From contig JAOWLD010000001.1 of NCBI GenBank assembly GCA_025751475.1, positions 1 through 64,000 of the forward strand: a stretch of 64,000 bases of DNA. The letters run 5' to 3'. The notes below the pieces were generated by a model. That model did no database searches and had not been told where the DNA came from. It worked only from the letters and a program-made list of their open reading frames with translations. This document shows, in pieces, positions 16,016-25,223 of the stretch (its first letter is position 1; each line of letters opens with the position of its first letter). The position numbers and the translations under genes were made by a program. Origin of the DNA: Rhodobacteraceae bacterium XHP0102. Its GTDB lineage: Bacteria; Pseudomonadota; Alphaproteobacteria; Rhodobacterales; Rhodobacteraceae.

Positions 16016-16678
16016 TTAACTCTGATCTCCCATCGCCTGCATCACCGCCTCTACCACGATTTGTGCGATGATGGGCATCATATCGGCCTCATAGTGGATG
16101 CCATCTACAGGCGAGACGGCAATTCGCCCAGCGAGATCGGCAAAGGTCACCCCTTCCCGCGTGGCCATTGCCTCCAAAGCTTTGCCAAGGTCGACCGATT
16201 TTGCGTGGCCGCCTTTGAAAATCTCATGTAACACGCCACGCTCTTCGATGGGGGGTGGGGCAATCACCACGATGGCGGGCGCATCGCCCGCAGGGCCGCA
16301 GCTTGTCGCGCGCACCGCTTGGATCAATTTCGCCACGGATTGGGCAATATCCACGGGTCCAACCGCAAAGCGCGGTTTCAGGTCATTGGTGCCCAACATG
16401 ATGACCACACAATCAATCGGACGATGACTTTCTAAAATGGCAGGCAATACCCGCGCGCCATTTTTGTGTGGCCCCTCGACTGGGTCATCATGCACGGTGG
16501 TGCGGCCTGGTAATCCCTCGTCAATGACGCGCCACCCACTGCCCAATGTGTCGGACAACCGCTGCGGCCAACGCAGATTTATCGGGTAACGCTCGAACTG
16601 GCCCAGAACGCGCAGTGGCACAGTGCCATGGGTGTTGGAGTCGCCAAACAGCAGCAGGGTTTTGGGTGCGGGGCTCAT
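16016..16678 (-). CDS. SGNH/GDSL-family hydrolase (220 aa)
   Basis: The blocks of the family are all visible: LLLFGDSNTHG at the N-terminus (nucleophile Ser14 in GDSN), a Gly in block II (DEGLPGRTT), MLGTND in block III, and the catalytic Asp/His pair in VDGIHYE near the C-terminus. There is no signal peptide, so a cytoplasmic esterase is likely; similar proteins are often annotated as arylesterase or lysophospholipase-like. It is the first chromosomal gene after the island and is transcribed towards it. Substrate cannot be told from sequence. Confidence 0.85.
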   Translation of the reverse strand: MSPAPKTLLLFGDSNTHGTVPLRVLGQFERYPINLRWPQRLSDTLGSGWRVIDEGLPGRTTVHDDPVEGPHKNGARVLPAILESHRPIDCVVIMLGTNDLKPRFAVGPVDIAQSVAKLIQAVRATSCGPAGDAPAIVVIAPPPIEERGVLHEIFKGGHAKSVDLGKALEAMATREGVTFADLAGRIAVSPVDGIHYEADMMPIIAQIVVEAVMQAMGDQS

Positions 16679-16909
16679 GGTATCAGGTCCTCGTCTATCC
16701 TTAAATCAAAGGCACAAATGGCACGCCGCAGCCTGTCAAAAGCATACAAGCTGTTAGAAGGAGGATGATCCGCATTGCTTGCCTCACGGGTTAACACCGA
16801 TCGGCACGATAGCTTGCGAAGCTGTGGTTGGAAAGAGACGCATAGCTGTTGCAGTGCTGTGATCTTCGGTCTTTAACCTATCCGCGATGGCGCGCGTGGG
16901 ATGTGAATT

Positions 16910-17785
16910 ATGCCAAATCAAATTGACGCATTTAAAAAGCGCACGGGCGTGATCCGTATTGTTGGCCACCGCGGTGCGCGCGGGGTGTTTCCTGAAAACA
17001 CCATGCTTGGCTTTGAATACGCTCTCGCCTCTGGCGTGCCGCTGTTAGAATTTGACGTTGTTCTGACCGCTGACGATATCCCCGTGATCACCCATAACCC
17101 TACGCTGCACAAGCAGACCTTTCGGGATCAGACGGGCCAATTCATTTCCAAGGAGCTTCCCATTCGCAGCCTAAGCTTTGCGGATCTTGGCCGCTATGAG
17201 GTGGGCAAAATAGATGGCACCACCGCCTATGGCGCGGCATTTCCCGATCAGGCACAAGTGGCGGGGTTGCGGGTCCCCGCATTGGCGGAGCTATGCGCAT
17301 TGGTTAAACATCCCCGTCATCACGCAGCCCACCTGCTTTTGGAATTGAAATCCGACCCTAGGCTTATCGATATGCGCGCGCATTTTGTGGCGCAGGTTCT
17401 GCGGGTTATTCGCGACCATGAAGTCGTCGGGCAAACTGTGCTGCACAGCTTCGACTGGGAGATTTTGGCCGAATGTAAGGCCCAAGCGCCTGATATCCCC
17501 ACCTCCTTTCTCAGCATTGCCAGCGAACCCGAATTCAATCTCCCTGATGATCTCCCCGCTCATATCAAAGCGGCGGGCGGGGCGCTGTGGTGCCCACATT
17601 TTCGGGACATCACCGCCGAGGACGTTGCCTATGCGCAAACCATGGGTTTGGGGGTGGTTGTGTGGACCGTCAACACCATTCCCGACATAGATCGGATGAT
17701 CGATTTTGGCGTGGATGCCATCTGTTCAGACTACCCTGGACGCGTGCAGCGCCGCCTTTCAGATCGGGGCCTGCTGTGGGAGTGA
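16910..17785 (+). CDS. Glycerophosphodiester phosphodiesterase (291 aa)
   Basis: GDPD family: the N-terminal VGHRGARGVFPENTMLGFEYAL carries the catalytic His and Glu-Asn, LEFDVVLTADDIPVITHNPTL has the metal-binding Glu-x-Asp and second His, and LLLELKSD supplies a third Glu. The end WTVNTIPDIDRMIDFGVDAICSDYP is typical. It hydrolyses glycerophosphodiesters to glycerol-3-phosphate and an alcohol. No signal peptide, so it is probably cytoplasmic (UgpQ-like). The glycerol-3-phosphate genes at 33-37 kb could use its product, but they are not adjacent. Confidence 0.92.
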   Translation: MPNQIDAFKKRTGVIRIVGHRGARGVFPENTMLGFEYALASGVPLLEFDVVLTADDIPVITHNPTLHKQTFRDQTGQFISKELPIRSLSFADLGRYEVGKIDGTTAYGAAFPDQAQVAGLRVPALAELCALVKHPRHHAAHLLLELKSDPRLIDMRAHFVAQVLRVIRDHEVVGQTVLHSFDWEILAECKAQAPDIPTSFLSIASEPEFNLPDDLPAHIKAAGGALWCPHFRDITAEDVAYAQTMGLGVVVWTVNTIPDIDRMIDFGVDAICSDYPGRVQRRLSDRGLLWE

Positions 17786-17934
17786 CGCTGCAGAAGCGAT
17801 ATTCCCATTTCATTTCAATGCATAAAGCGCTTCATCCCCTTGGGTTGTGACACCTTTTTGTATTTTTTGAAAATAATTCCGCACTTTCTGATTTAGCCTA
17901 TGGGATGACCTTGCGCTTACAGGCAAAGGTCTGT

Positions 17935-17959
17935 CGCCGCCGATCAGGGCGCGGCGGCG
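17935..17959 (+). other. GC-rich hairpin in the leader of the purine permease gene
   Basis: CGCCGCCG (17935-17942) pairs with CGGCGGCG (17952-17959) across a 9-nt loop, about 75 bp before the start codon. No T-tract follows, so it is not a standard terminator. It could be a leader RNA structure. I cannot assign it to a known riboswitch class. Confidence 0.4.
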
Positions 17960-18032
17960 CATAGCGCGACTTATCGTTCAGGCTTTGTTGCAGGAGGAGG
18001 CGACAAAGCATTGAACAGGGAGGGACAGGAAG

Positions 18033-19433
18033 ATGTCAACACCATCTATTGGAACGCCAGATCAACTGCGCGATCCCAACTATATGCCGCCGCTGCCACA
18101 GGCAGTGCCGCTTGGAATTCAACACGTTTTGGCGATGTTCGTCTCGAATGTGACCCCCGCCATTATCGTATGTGGCGCTGCTGGGTTTGGGTTTGGATCA
18201 AACAGCCCCGACTTTCCGCAAATGATTTATATGATTCAAATGTCCATGTTCTTTGCGGGTATTGCGACATTGTTCCAGACCATTGGCTTCGGTCCCGTTG
18301 GGGCGCGTTTGCCGATTGTGCAGGGCACAAGTTTTGCCTTTATCCCAATTATGATTCCACTTGTGGCAGGTAAAGGTGTTGATGCGATTGCGGTTTTGAT
18401 GGGTGGCGTCTTGGTGGGCGGTTTGTTCCATGCTGTCTTGGGTCTTTTCATTGGCCGATTGCGATTTGCGTTGCCGCCTCTGGTCACAGGGCTTGTTGTC
18501 ACGATGATTGGTTTGGCTCTGGTTCAGGTGGGCATTCAATACGCTGCGGGTGGGGTCCCAGCGATTGGCACGGCGGAATATGGGTCGGGCCTGAATTGGG
18601 TGATGGCGGGCACAGTGATCTTTGTGACGCTGGGATTGAAATTCTTTGCGCGGGGAATGCTGTCTGTTTCTGCCGTGTTGATTGGCCTTTTGGCGGGCTA
18701 TGTTGTGGCCTTTGCCTTGGGGCAGGTGAACTTGGGCAATGTGGCGCGCGCCTCCAGTTTTGCCTTGCCAAATCCGCTCCATTTCGGACTGGAATTTTCG
18801 ATCGCGGCCATCATCGGTTTCTGCGCCATGTCATTTGTCTCTGCAGTCGAAACGGTGGGCGATGTGTCTGGGATCACCAAAGGCGGTGCGAACCGTGAGG
18901 CGACCGATCAGGAAATCCAAGGCGCGACATTTGCAGATGGTTTGGGAACGGCGGTTTCCGGTCTGTTTGGCGCGCTGCCAAACACATCATTTTCCCAAAA
19001 TGTTGGCCTGATCGCGATGACGGGTGTGATGAGCCGTGGTGTTGTCACCATTGGCGCAATTTTCCTGATCCTCTGCGGTTTGGTGCCGAAAGTGGGCGCG
19101 GTGATTTCTTCCATCCCAATCGAAGTCTTGGGGGGCGGTGTCATCGTGATGTTCGGCATGGTTGTGGCTGCGGGTATATCCATGTTGTCGGATGTGCGGT
19201 GGAACCGCCGCAATATGGTGATTTTTGCGATCGCGCTCTCTTTGGGTTTGGGTCTCCAGCTTGAACCAGACGCACTGCAATATTTGCCAAGCACGATCAA
19301 AATCTTGGCCACATCGGGTATCCTTCCCGCAGCTTTGATCGCGATTGTTCTCAACCTTGTTCTTCCTGACGAACTGAGTGCTGAAGCCACCGAAGAGGTT
19401 TCGGGTGGTATGGCGGGGAAACGCAGCAAGTAG
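18033..19433 (+). CDS. NCS2-family purine (xanthine/uric acid) permease (466 aa)
   Basis: ATG 18033 follows GGGAGGGACAGGA. The protein has about 12-14 hydrophobic segments. NCS2 hallmarks are present: the QH pair in the first helix (LGIQHVLAMF), FVSAVETVGDVSGI in TM8 and the signature PNTSFSQNVGLIAMTGV. It lies in the inner membrane and imports a nucleobase by ion symport. The ETVGD and QN-x-G motifs fit the xanthine/urate branch better than the uracil branch, but specificity is inferred. A strong hairpin terminator follows at 19458. Confidence 0.9.
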   Translation: MSTPSIGTPDQLRDPNYMPPLPQAVPLGIQHVLAMFVSNVTPAIIVCGAAGFGFGSNSPDFPQMIYMIQMSMFFAGIATLFQTIGFGPVGARLPIVQGTSFAFIPIMIPLVAGKGVDAIAVLMGGVLVGGLFHAVLGLFIGRLRFALPPLVTGLVVTMIGLALVQVGIQYAAGGVPAIGTAEYGSGLNWVMAGTVIFVTLGLKFFARGMLSVSAVLIGLLAGYVVAFALGQVNLGNVARASSFALPNPLHFGLEFSIAAIIGFCAMSFVSAVETVGDVSGITKGGANREATDQEIQGATFADGLGTAVSGLFGALPNTSFSQNVGLIAMTGVMSRGVVTIGAIFLILCGLVPKVGAVISSIPIEVLGGGVIVMFGMVVAAGISMLSDVRWNRRNMVIFAIALSLGLGLQLEPDALQYLPSTIKILATSGILPAALIAIVLNLVLPDELSAEATEEVSGGMAGKRSK

Positions 19434-19457
19434 AGACATATTTTCATCTATCGATTG

Positions 19458-19489
19458 ACAAAGCGGCACAGTCCCCTGTGCCGCTTTGT
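19458..19489 (+). terminator. Hairpin terminator after the purine permease gene
   Basis: ACAAAGCGGCACAG (19458-19471) pairs perfectly with CTGTGCCGCTTTGT (19476-19489) over a TCCC loop, giving a 14-bp stem 25 bp after the stop codon. The T-run is short, so termination may be helped by the A/T-rich base of the stem. Confidence 0.8.
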
Positions 19490-19573
19490 TCATATCTGGG
19501 CTTGTGCAGTGGCCCGTCTGGTGTAGATTTTTGCAGATGATAGAAAATAAGGTCAAAATTTGAGGCGCAGGCA

Positions 19574-21088
19574 GTGACGGGACAGCAAAAGCAATTATGG
19601 ATCATGGTGATCTTGCAGGCGGCGATTTCCGCCTCAAGCCTCGTGGTGGAGATTGTCGCGGGACGGATGATTGCACCCTATGTGGGCATGAGCCTTTATA
19701 CATGGACCGCGATTATCGCGGTTGTTTTGGCGGGCTTTTCGGTGGGGCATTGGTGGGGTGGACGCATTGCGGCACGCGAGCGGGACAGTGCCTTGCGCGT
19801 AACGGCATGGACAATGGTTGCCGCGGCGCTAACCACCGCAGGGGCAAGCTTGATGTTGCGCGGTTTCGCGGCGCCCCTGATTGAGGCGTTCAGCCATCCA
19901 TTGGCGGCGATCACAGCCTTGAGCATGGTTGCGTTTTTTCTGCCCTCTCTCTTTGCGGGCATCCCCGCCCCCGTTTTGACGGTGGTCGCCATGCGCGGGC
20001 ATCCCAAATCCGAGCAGGTCTTGGGTGTGATGTTTGCAACAGGTGCCATCGGTGCAATCCTTGGCACTCTATTGGCAGGATTTTTCTTTGTGCCGCGATT
20101 GGGGTCGATGACCACCTTGATGGTGATTGCGGGCATCTATGCGCTTGCGGCAGCGGTGTGTTTTGGGTTGGCAAAGATCAAGCCGCGCGATGTTGGCTTA
20201 GGCCTCGCTGCCTGTGCTTTGATGGTGGGGATTGGGTATCACGCCCTCAGCCAACCGCCCGTTTGCGATGAGGAAAGCGAATATTTTTGCATCCGCACGG
20301 TGACCCTGTCCGAAGATGAGGGCGCGCGGGTGCATTTGATGGTTCTCGATCATCTTGCCCATGGCATCAGCGGCGAGGCCGAGCCGCAATTGATGCTGAC
20401 CGAGCATGGGGCGATGCTGGATGCCCTGCCGCGGATGCGGATGGGGCGGGTTGACTTCACATCCCTGCATATTGGCGGCGGGTCCTATACGGTTCCGCGA
20501 GCATGGGCCGCGCGGGGCATGGAGGGGATAACGGTGGTCGAGATTGATCCCGCCGTAACCCAAGCGGCGGCGCATGATTTTTGGCTTGATCCTGATCAGA
20601 TGACGGTGCTTCACCAAGATGCGCGTATCGCGTTGCGCAACAGCATGATGCAATATGATGTCATCATCGGGGATGCGTTCAATGATATCGCCGTGCCCCC
20701 GCATTTGATCACGCAGGAGTTTTTTCAATTGGTCCAAAGCCGCCTGACCGAAGGCGGCGTTTTTGCGATGAATTTGATCGATAATGTCGACCGATTGGAC
20801 GCTTTGGCCGCAATGATTGTGACGCTACAATCCGTGTTTCCAAATGTAGAGGTCTGGACCGCCGCGCGCGCGCCCACCCCAGGAGAGCGGCGGATTTTTG
20901 TCTTGCTGTGCAGCGACACTCAAAGCCCTGTTTCACAAATCAACACCCGCGCCCCTGACCCGATTTCGTTTCAACCGCTTGATGCGGGGTTCGTGGCGCA
21001 GATCCTTGCCCAAAAGCAACCAAGGATTCTGACGGATGATTATGCGCCGATCAGTGCATTGATCGGTTTTGAACCGATTTTGAACTAA
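19574..21088 (+). CDS. Membrane protein fused to spermidine-synthase-like domain (504 aa)
   Basis: Start GTG 19574 (GAGG upstream). The N-terminal 220 residues form about six to seven hydrophobic helices (MFS-like half). The C-terminal half is a spermidine-synthase-fold methyltransferase-like domain: SLHIGGGSYTVPRAWAARG (nucleotide loop), VVEIDPAV, HQDARIALRN and YDVIIGDAFNDIAVPPHL (active-site Asp). Such fused MFS/spermidine-synthase-like proteins are common in alphaproteobacteria, and their substrate is usually unknown. No speD or other polyamine genes are nearby. The last 4 bp overlap the convergent aroE-like gene. Confidence 0.8.
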   Translation: MTGQQKQLWIMVILQAAISASSLVVEIVAGRMIAPYVGMSLYTWTAIIAVVLAGFSVGHWWGGRIAARERDSALRVTAWTMVAAALTTAGASLMLRGFAAPLIEAFSHPLAAITALSMVAFFLPSLFAGIPAPVLTVVAMRGHPKSEQVLGVMFATGAIGAILGTLLAGFFFVPRLGSMTTLMVIAGIYALAAAVCFGLAKIKPRDVGLGLAACALMVGIGYHALSQPPVCDEESEYFCIRTVTLSEDEGARVHLMVLDHLAHGISGEAEPQLMLTEHGAMLDALPRMRMGRVDFTSLHIGGGSYTVPRAWAARGMEGITVVEIDPAVTQAAAHDFWLDPDQMTVLHQDARIALRNSMMQYDVIIGDAFNDIAVPPHLITQEFFQLVQSRLTEGGVFAMNLIDNVDRLDALAAMIVTLQSVFPNVEVWTAARAPTPGERRIFVLLCSDTQSPVSQINTRAPDPISFQPLDAGFVAQILAQKQPRILTDDYAPISALIGFEPILN

Positions 21089-21945
21089 CCCTGCAAGAGT
21101 GTCGCGCGCAACTCAGCCTCGTCCACCGAGCAACCCGAAAAATGCGCCCAAGCATGGACGCCTTGGAAAAAGAACAATTCCCATCCTGAAATGATCTCTA
21201 TCCCATGTGATTTGGCGGCTTGCAGAAACGGGGTTTCGAGCGGGGTATAGACCGCATCAAACACCCATTCGGCCCCCGCCATATACGCGGGGTCCATGGG
21301 CGTGCCGCCATAACCGACCATGCCCATTGGCGTGGCATTCACCAGACCTGTGACGGAGGCAGGGCGCTCTATGACCTCGCGCCCCGTGGTGATGTTTAGC
21401 TTTGGGAAAACATGGGCCAAATCGCGGGCCAAAGCTTGGGCCTTGTCGCCATCTTTGTCGATCAGATATAAAGCTTCAGCGCCCAAATCGGCAAGACCAA
21501 AGGCGATCGCCCGCCCCGCCCCGCCTGATCCGATGATCATAACCTGCTGCGGTGGTTTGGTGTTGCGCGCGGCGCGATATGCGGCTTTGAACCCAGTGTA
21601 ATCGGTGTTCTGTCCCAAAGCGCCATAAGCTGTGAACAATACCGTATTAACCGCGCCCATGGCGCGCAAAACCGGATCTTGCAGTTCTACCAACGGGACA
21701 ACTTTTTCTTTATAGGGCAGGGTGATGTTCAACCCTGCGTAAGCTTCATTTTGGGCGGTCTCAAAAACCTCTAAAAAGGTTTCTTCTCGCAGGGCAGGAA
21801 TGAGCAGATCATAGCGCACAGATATGCCGTTGAGCGCCCCTGCGATCTGATGCAGACGGGGCGCGCTTGACTGTGCGATGTTATCCCCAATCAGGCCCAG
21901 TTTGAGTTCGGGCTTTTGCAGTGGGGTGTGTTCTGTGGCGTTCAT
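21085..21945 (-). CDS. Shikimate/quinate dehydrogenase family protein, AroE-like (286 aa)
   Basis: ATG 21945 was chosen because the AroE fold begins just after it (KLGLIGDNIAQSSAPRLHQIAG). Family motifs: NITLPYKEKVV (Lys and catalytic region), MGAVNTV, GQNTDYTGF (Asp), IGSGGAGRAIAFGLADLG (NAD(P) loop), VNATPMGM and FDAVYTPLETPFLQ. It should interconvert shikimate (or quinate) and the 3-dehydro acid. The S-S-A-P motif replaces the usual S-x-S-P, and no aromatic-amino-acid genes are near, so a catabolic hydroaromatic enzyme rather than the main biosynthetic AroE is possible. It lies 79 bp downstream of the binding-protein gene on the same strand. Confidence 0.82.
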   Translation of the reverse strand: MNATEHTPLQKPELKLGLIGDNIAQSSAPRLHQIAGALNGISVRYDLLIPALREETFLEVFETAQNEAYAGLNITLPYKEKVVPLVELQDPVLRAMGAVNTVLFTAYGALGQNTDYTGFKAAYRAARNTKPPQQVMIIGSGGAGRAIAFGLADLGAEALYLIDKDGDKAQALARDLAHVFPKLNITTGREVIERPASVTGLVNATPMGMVGYGGTPMDPAYMAGAEWVFDAVYTPLETPFLQAAKSHGIEIISGWELFFFQGVHAWAHFSGCSVDEAELRATLLQG

Positions 21946-22024
21946 GAGCTGCTCGATTGATTGGCGTGTTATGATTTGATCATCTCGCCATGATTGATCA
22001 GAGGATGCAACTTTTGTTGAAGCA

Positions 22025-23053
22025 TCATTGTTGGAGAATGGCATTCTCCCATTCGGCCAAGAAATTCCGCCTATTGAGCGGGTCAAGGTAGACCATCAGC
22101 GCAGGACCAAGGCGGATCGGTCCAAAGCCTGAGCCTGTGGCGGGGACTGTCGCCGCATTCAACGGTGGCAGGGGCCAATCTTCCGCTCCATTGCGCAGCG
22201 CAATCGTCAAAAGCGCATCGATGAACGCGCCAGCCTCGGTCGGGTTCGGGGCCGTATTGGGGATCAGTGCGGTGCGCAAAATCACATTAGAAAAATCGGT
22301 CATGCGCAGTATTTGCACCCGCCCCTCGGATTGGTCGGCCAAGCGCTCGGCCGCATAGCTGCCCAAGACATTATAGGCCAAAGCCAGTTTGCCGCTCATG
22401 ACATCTTCAATCATCGGGCCAGAACAGCAGTAAAGGGCAGGCTGCAACCGGCCCATGACCTCAGACAGGCGCCAATAGGCATCAGTGGCGCGGTCCTCTT
22501 GAGTGGCAAAAAGATATCCAAGGCCGCTGTCGCGCACGTCATATGTGCCAATCGCACCTGTAAACCGTTCGGGATTGTCGCGCAGGATGGTGATCAACTC
22601 TTGCCGTGTTTGCGGGATCTCCAGCCCGTCAAAATGCTCTGTTGAAATCAGGACCACGGCAGGCTCCGTGGTGAAAGCGAAAATCACTTCGCGCCATTGC
22701 GCCCAATCAGGCAGGTTTTGCGTGATGGGCGAGCGATGTCGCCGCGCCAAGCCGTCATTGGCCAATTGAAACTGTAAATCCATAGCCGAGGAAATCACCA
22801 CATCATAGACGCCGCCCGCATGGATTTCACTGTAGAGATCGGTTGAAGACACGACCGTGTAATCAAGATCAAGGCTTGGGTTTTCGGCATGGAACGCCAT
22901 CAGATAGGGGGTAAACACATCGAGGTCCGCGGTCGACAGAATGCGCAGCACCTCATCACCGCTGCCCTCGATCCAGAGGTGGTCTTCTGGTTCAAAACCC
23001 GCTGCGGGTGTTAACGACAGACTCAGGCCAAGGGCAAAATAAGCGAGGCGCAT
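22025..23053 (-). CDS. Periplasmic solute-binding protein linked to the TctDE-like sensor (342 aa)
   Basis: The N-terminus MRLAYFALGLSLSLTPAAGF is a signal peptide. The mature protein has a type 2 periplasmic-binding fold like iron/polyamine ABC-transporter binding proteins (ILSTADLDVFTPYLMAFHAENPSLDLDYTVVSS, then VYDVVISSAMDLQFQLANDG). No ABC permease genes are nearby. Its start lies 31 bp inside the 3' end of the histidine-kinase gene, so expression is coupled to the sensor. This suggests an accessory ligand-binding partner for the kinase, as seen with some TctE-like sensors; that role is inferred. Confidence 0.8.
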   Translation of the reverse strand: MRLAYFALGLSLSLTPAAGFEPEDHLWIEGSGDEVLRILSTADLDVFTPYLMAFHAENPSLDLDYTVVSSTDLYSEIHAGGVYDVVISSAMDLQFQLANDGLARRHRSPITQNLPDWAQWREVIFAFTTEPAVVLISTEHFDGLEIPQTRQELITILRDNPERFTGAIGTYDVRDSGLGYLFATQEDRATDAYWRLSEVMGRLQPALYCCSGPMIEDVMSGKLALAYNVLGSYAAERLADQSEGRVQILRMTDFSNVILRTALIPNTAPNPTEAGAFIDALLTIALRNGAEDWPLPPLNAATVPATGSGFGPIRLGPALMVYLDPLNRRNFLAEWENAILQQ

Positions 23054-24408
23054 ACGCCGCTCCCTTCTGCTTTATTGCGCAATTCCAGCCGCCCTCCATG
23101 GGCGGATAACACGTCAGCCGCGATGGTGAGGCCAAGGCCAGAGCCGACAATATTTTCGGCATTCTTGCCACGTTTGAATCGTTGTGTCAGCATTTCGGCG
23201 GGATCATCGCCAAGCCCTGCGCCTTGGTCGATGATGGTGATATGTGCCTCGCTGTTTTGCGCCGTGACACGCATCAAGATGGTGGTATCCTCAGATGAAT
23301 ATTTGATCGCGTTGTCCAAGATATTGCGCAACGCATTGTCCAGTAAGACCGCGTCACCTTCCACGCATAGCGCCTCCGCTTCAAGGTCAATCTCAATGTC
23401 TTTCATACTGGCAGTTGGCACCATTGAGGTCACCGTTCGTTCTGCCAATTCTTTGAGAGAAATTTGATCTTTCAGCAAATCATCGGCTCGAAAGGCGACC
23501 GTGGCGTGATCCAGAAGCTGCCCCGCGGAACGGGAGCTTTCGTCAATCGCACGGATCATCTGGCGCAGGCGGTCGCGTTCTGCCTCCGTTTGCGCATTGC
23601 GCAGGGCAAGATCGGCATGGACCCGAACGGTGGCCAAGGGCGTGCGCACGCGATGGGCGGCCTCGACAATGAAATCTTCGGACCTGCGGATGGACTGACC
23701 CAAGCGATCCATGAAACGATTCAAGGCCGCAACCAACGGGGCCAATTCGCGCGGTGCTGAACGCCGCAAGGGGCGTAGATCAGATGGCCCGCGCCGCGAA
23801 ACCGCCTTTGCAATTTCGTTCAAGGGGCGCAAAGAGGCGCGCGCCGCGAAAAATGACAACACCACCGCGATCAAGAAAAAGGCAATTGACAGAAAACCTG
23901 CTTGGCGAGACAGGCCACGCGCGATGGTGGCGATGCCTTCGCGGGTTTGACCAACGGTGACGATGACCTGCACGGGGCGATTGCCCGCCAAGATGCGCCG
24001 TGACACGGTCGCCATGCGTAAGGCCTCGCCGCGATAGGCGTTGGTTGTGAAGCCAACTTCGCCCGCGCGGATGCTGGGGTCACTGCTAACGGGCAAGTCT
24101 TCGTATCCTGTCAGCAAGGCCCCATTTGCCGTGATGCGATAAAACACCCGATCTTCGCTGATTGCGCCGAGCATCGAGAAGGCGGAATAGGGCAGTTCGA
24201 GCCAAACCTCCCCCTGCTCACTGCGCAAGGTTTCGGCAATGGCCGTGGCTGCTGCAGCCAGAACATTGTCTTGGGTCTTTTCTGTCGCTTGCCGTGCAAA
24301 ACCCGTCACGATGCCCCAAGACAGGAGCGACAACAAGGCCGCGACAATTGCCAAGTATAGCGTCAATCGCCGCCCGATAGAGCCCGTGGTGTGCTGTGCA
24401 TCCGTCAT
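23023..24408 (-). CDS. Sensor histidine kinase, TctE-like (461 aa)
   Basis: TM1 (about 15-36), a periplasmic domain of about 130 residues, TM2 (about 171-189) and a linker (RPLNEIAKAVSRRG) lead to the H-box FIVEAAHRVRTPLATVRVH with His252 as phosphoacceptor. The residue after the His is Arg instead of the usual Glu/Asp/Gln. The ATPase domain has an N box (LLDNALRNILDNAIKYS), G1 (DQGAGLGDD) and G2 (GSGLGLTIA). Its start overlaps the response-regulator stop as ATGA (24405-24408). The divergent tctCBA operon suggests it controls carboxylate uptake. Confidence 0.88.
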   Translation of the reverse strand: MTDAQHTTGSIGRRLTLYLAIVAALLSLLSWGIVTGFARQATEKTQDNVLAAAATAIAETLRSEQGEVWLELPYSAFSMLGAISEDRVFYRITANGALLTGYEDLPVSSDPSIRAGEVGFTTNAYRGEALRMATVSRRILAGNRPVQVIVTVGQTREGIATIARGLSRQAGFLSIAFFLIAVVLSFFAARASLRPLNEIAKAVSRRGPSDLRPLRRSAPRELAPLVAALNRFMDRLGQSIRRSEDFIVEAAHRVRTPLATVRVHADLALRNAQTEAERDRLRQMIRAIDESSRSAGQLLDHATVAFRADDLLKDQISLKELAERTVTSMVPTASMKDIEIDLEAEALCVEGDAVLLDNALRNILDNAIKYSSEDTTILMRVTAQNSEAHITIIDQGAGLGDDPAEMLTQRFKRGKNAENIVGSGLGLTIAADVLSAHGGRLELRNKAEGSGVCASLILPLA

Positions 24409-25073
24409 GCGGGTTTCACCTCCATCCGATAGCCGATACCGCGCACGGTTTCGATGTGGATATCAGTGCCATCTAGCTTTCGGCGCAAGCGACCGACATA
24501 GACCTCGATGGCGTTTTCGGTGATGTCCGCATCATAGGAAAACAGCCGATCCATCAGCTGCGCTTTGGATAGGATTTGCCCTTGGTGACGCACGAATACC
24601 TCCAAAAGCCGCAACTCACGACTGCGCAATTCCATGGTTGTTGTGTCATGAGAAAGCGTGCCCGCAAGTGGATCAAATAGGGTGGAGCCTAAAGAAATCT
24701 GGTTGCGCGCAGTGCCCCCACGGCGGCGCAGCACAGCGCGACAGCGCGCTTCGAGTTCCGAAAAATCAAAAGGTTTTGTGATGTAATCATCTGCGCCTTG
24801 GTCCAATGCCCCAACGCGGTCTGACACTTGGCTGCGTGCGGTGAGCATGATGACTGGTGTTTCAATATAGCTGCGGCTTTGCGCGAGGAAAACGCGGCCA
24901 TCTCCGTCAGGTAGCATCACATCCAACAAAATAAGGTCGTAGCTTGCCGAAGATAGGCAATCCCGCGCATGGGCGAGATCGGGCGCATGATCCACAGCAT
25001 GGCCATCAAGCACCAAGCGCTTGATCACGGCCTCGGCCAATTCCTCATTGTCCTCCACAAGCAAATAACGCAT
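24405..25073 (-). CDS. OmpR-family response regulator, TctD-like (222 aa)
   Basis: The receiver domain has the acidic pair (VEDNEE), phosphoacceptor Asp in LILLDVMLPDGDG, Thr in IMLTARS and Lys in YITKPFD. The C-terminal winged helix is typical of OmpR/TctD proteins (LRSRELRLLEVFVRHQGQILSKAQLMDRLF, NAIEVYVGRLRRKL..VRGIGYRM). It is first gene of the operon regulator-kinase-binding protein and is transcribed away from tctC across a 150-bp gap that probably contains its own target sites. Confidence 0.92.
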   Translation of the reverse strand: MRYLLVEDNEELAEAVIKRLVLDGHAVDHAPDLAHARDCLSSASYDLILLDVMLPDGDGRVFLAQSRSYIETPVIMLTARSQVSDRVGALDQGADDYITKPFDFSELEARCRAVLRRRGGTARNQISLGSTLFDPLAGTLSHDTTTMELRSRELRLLEVFVRHQGQILSKAQLMDRLFSYDADITENAIEVYVGRLRRKLDGTDIHIETVRGIGYRMEVKPA

Positions 25074-25223
25074 CGGTCTGCGTTACCCCCCTCCCTTTGT
25101 GGCTCTTTTCGTCCACAGGGCGCGTTGCTTCTGGCCTACTCGTGTCAGGCTCATGTCAGCTTTCTGTGGTGGGACTGGACTATGGGCGGTGGAGGATCGC
25201 CTGTCAAATGGGAGGATTATCAC

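Noticed and set aside
15842-16231. Plus-strand open frame opposite the SGNH hydrolase
   Set aside because: Mostly antisense to a gene with complete catalytic blocks and lacking its own ribosome binding site.
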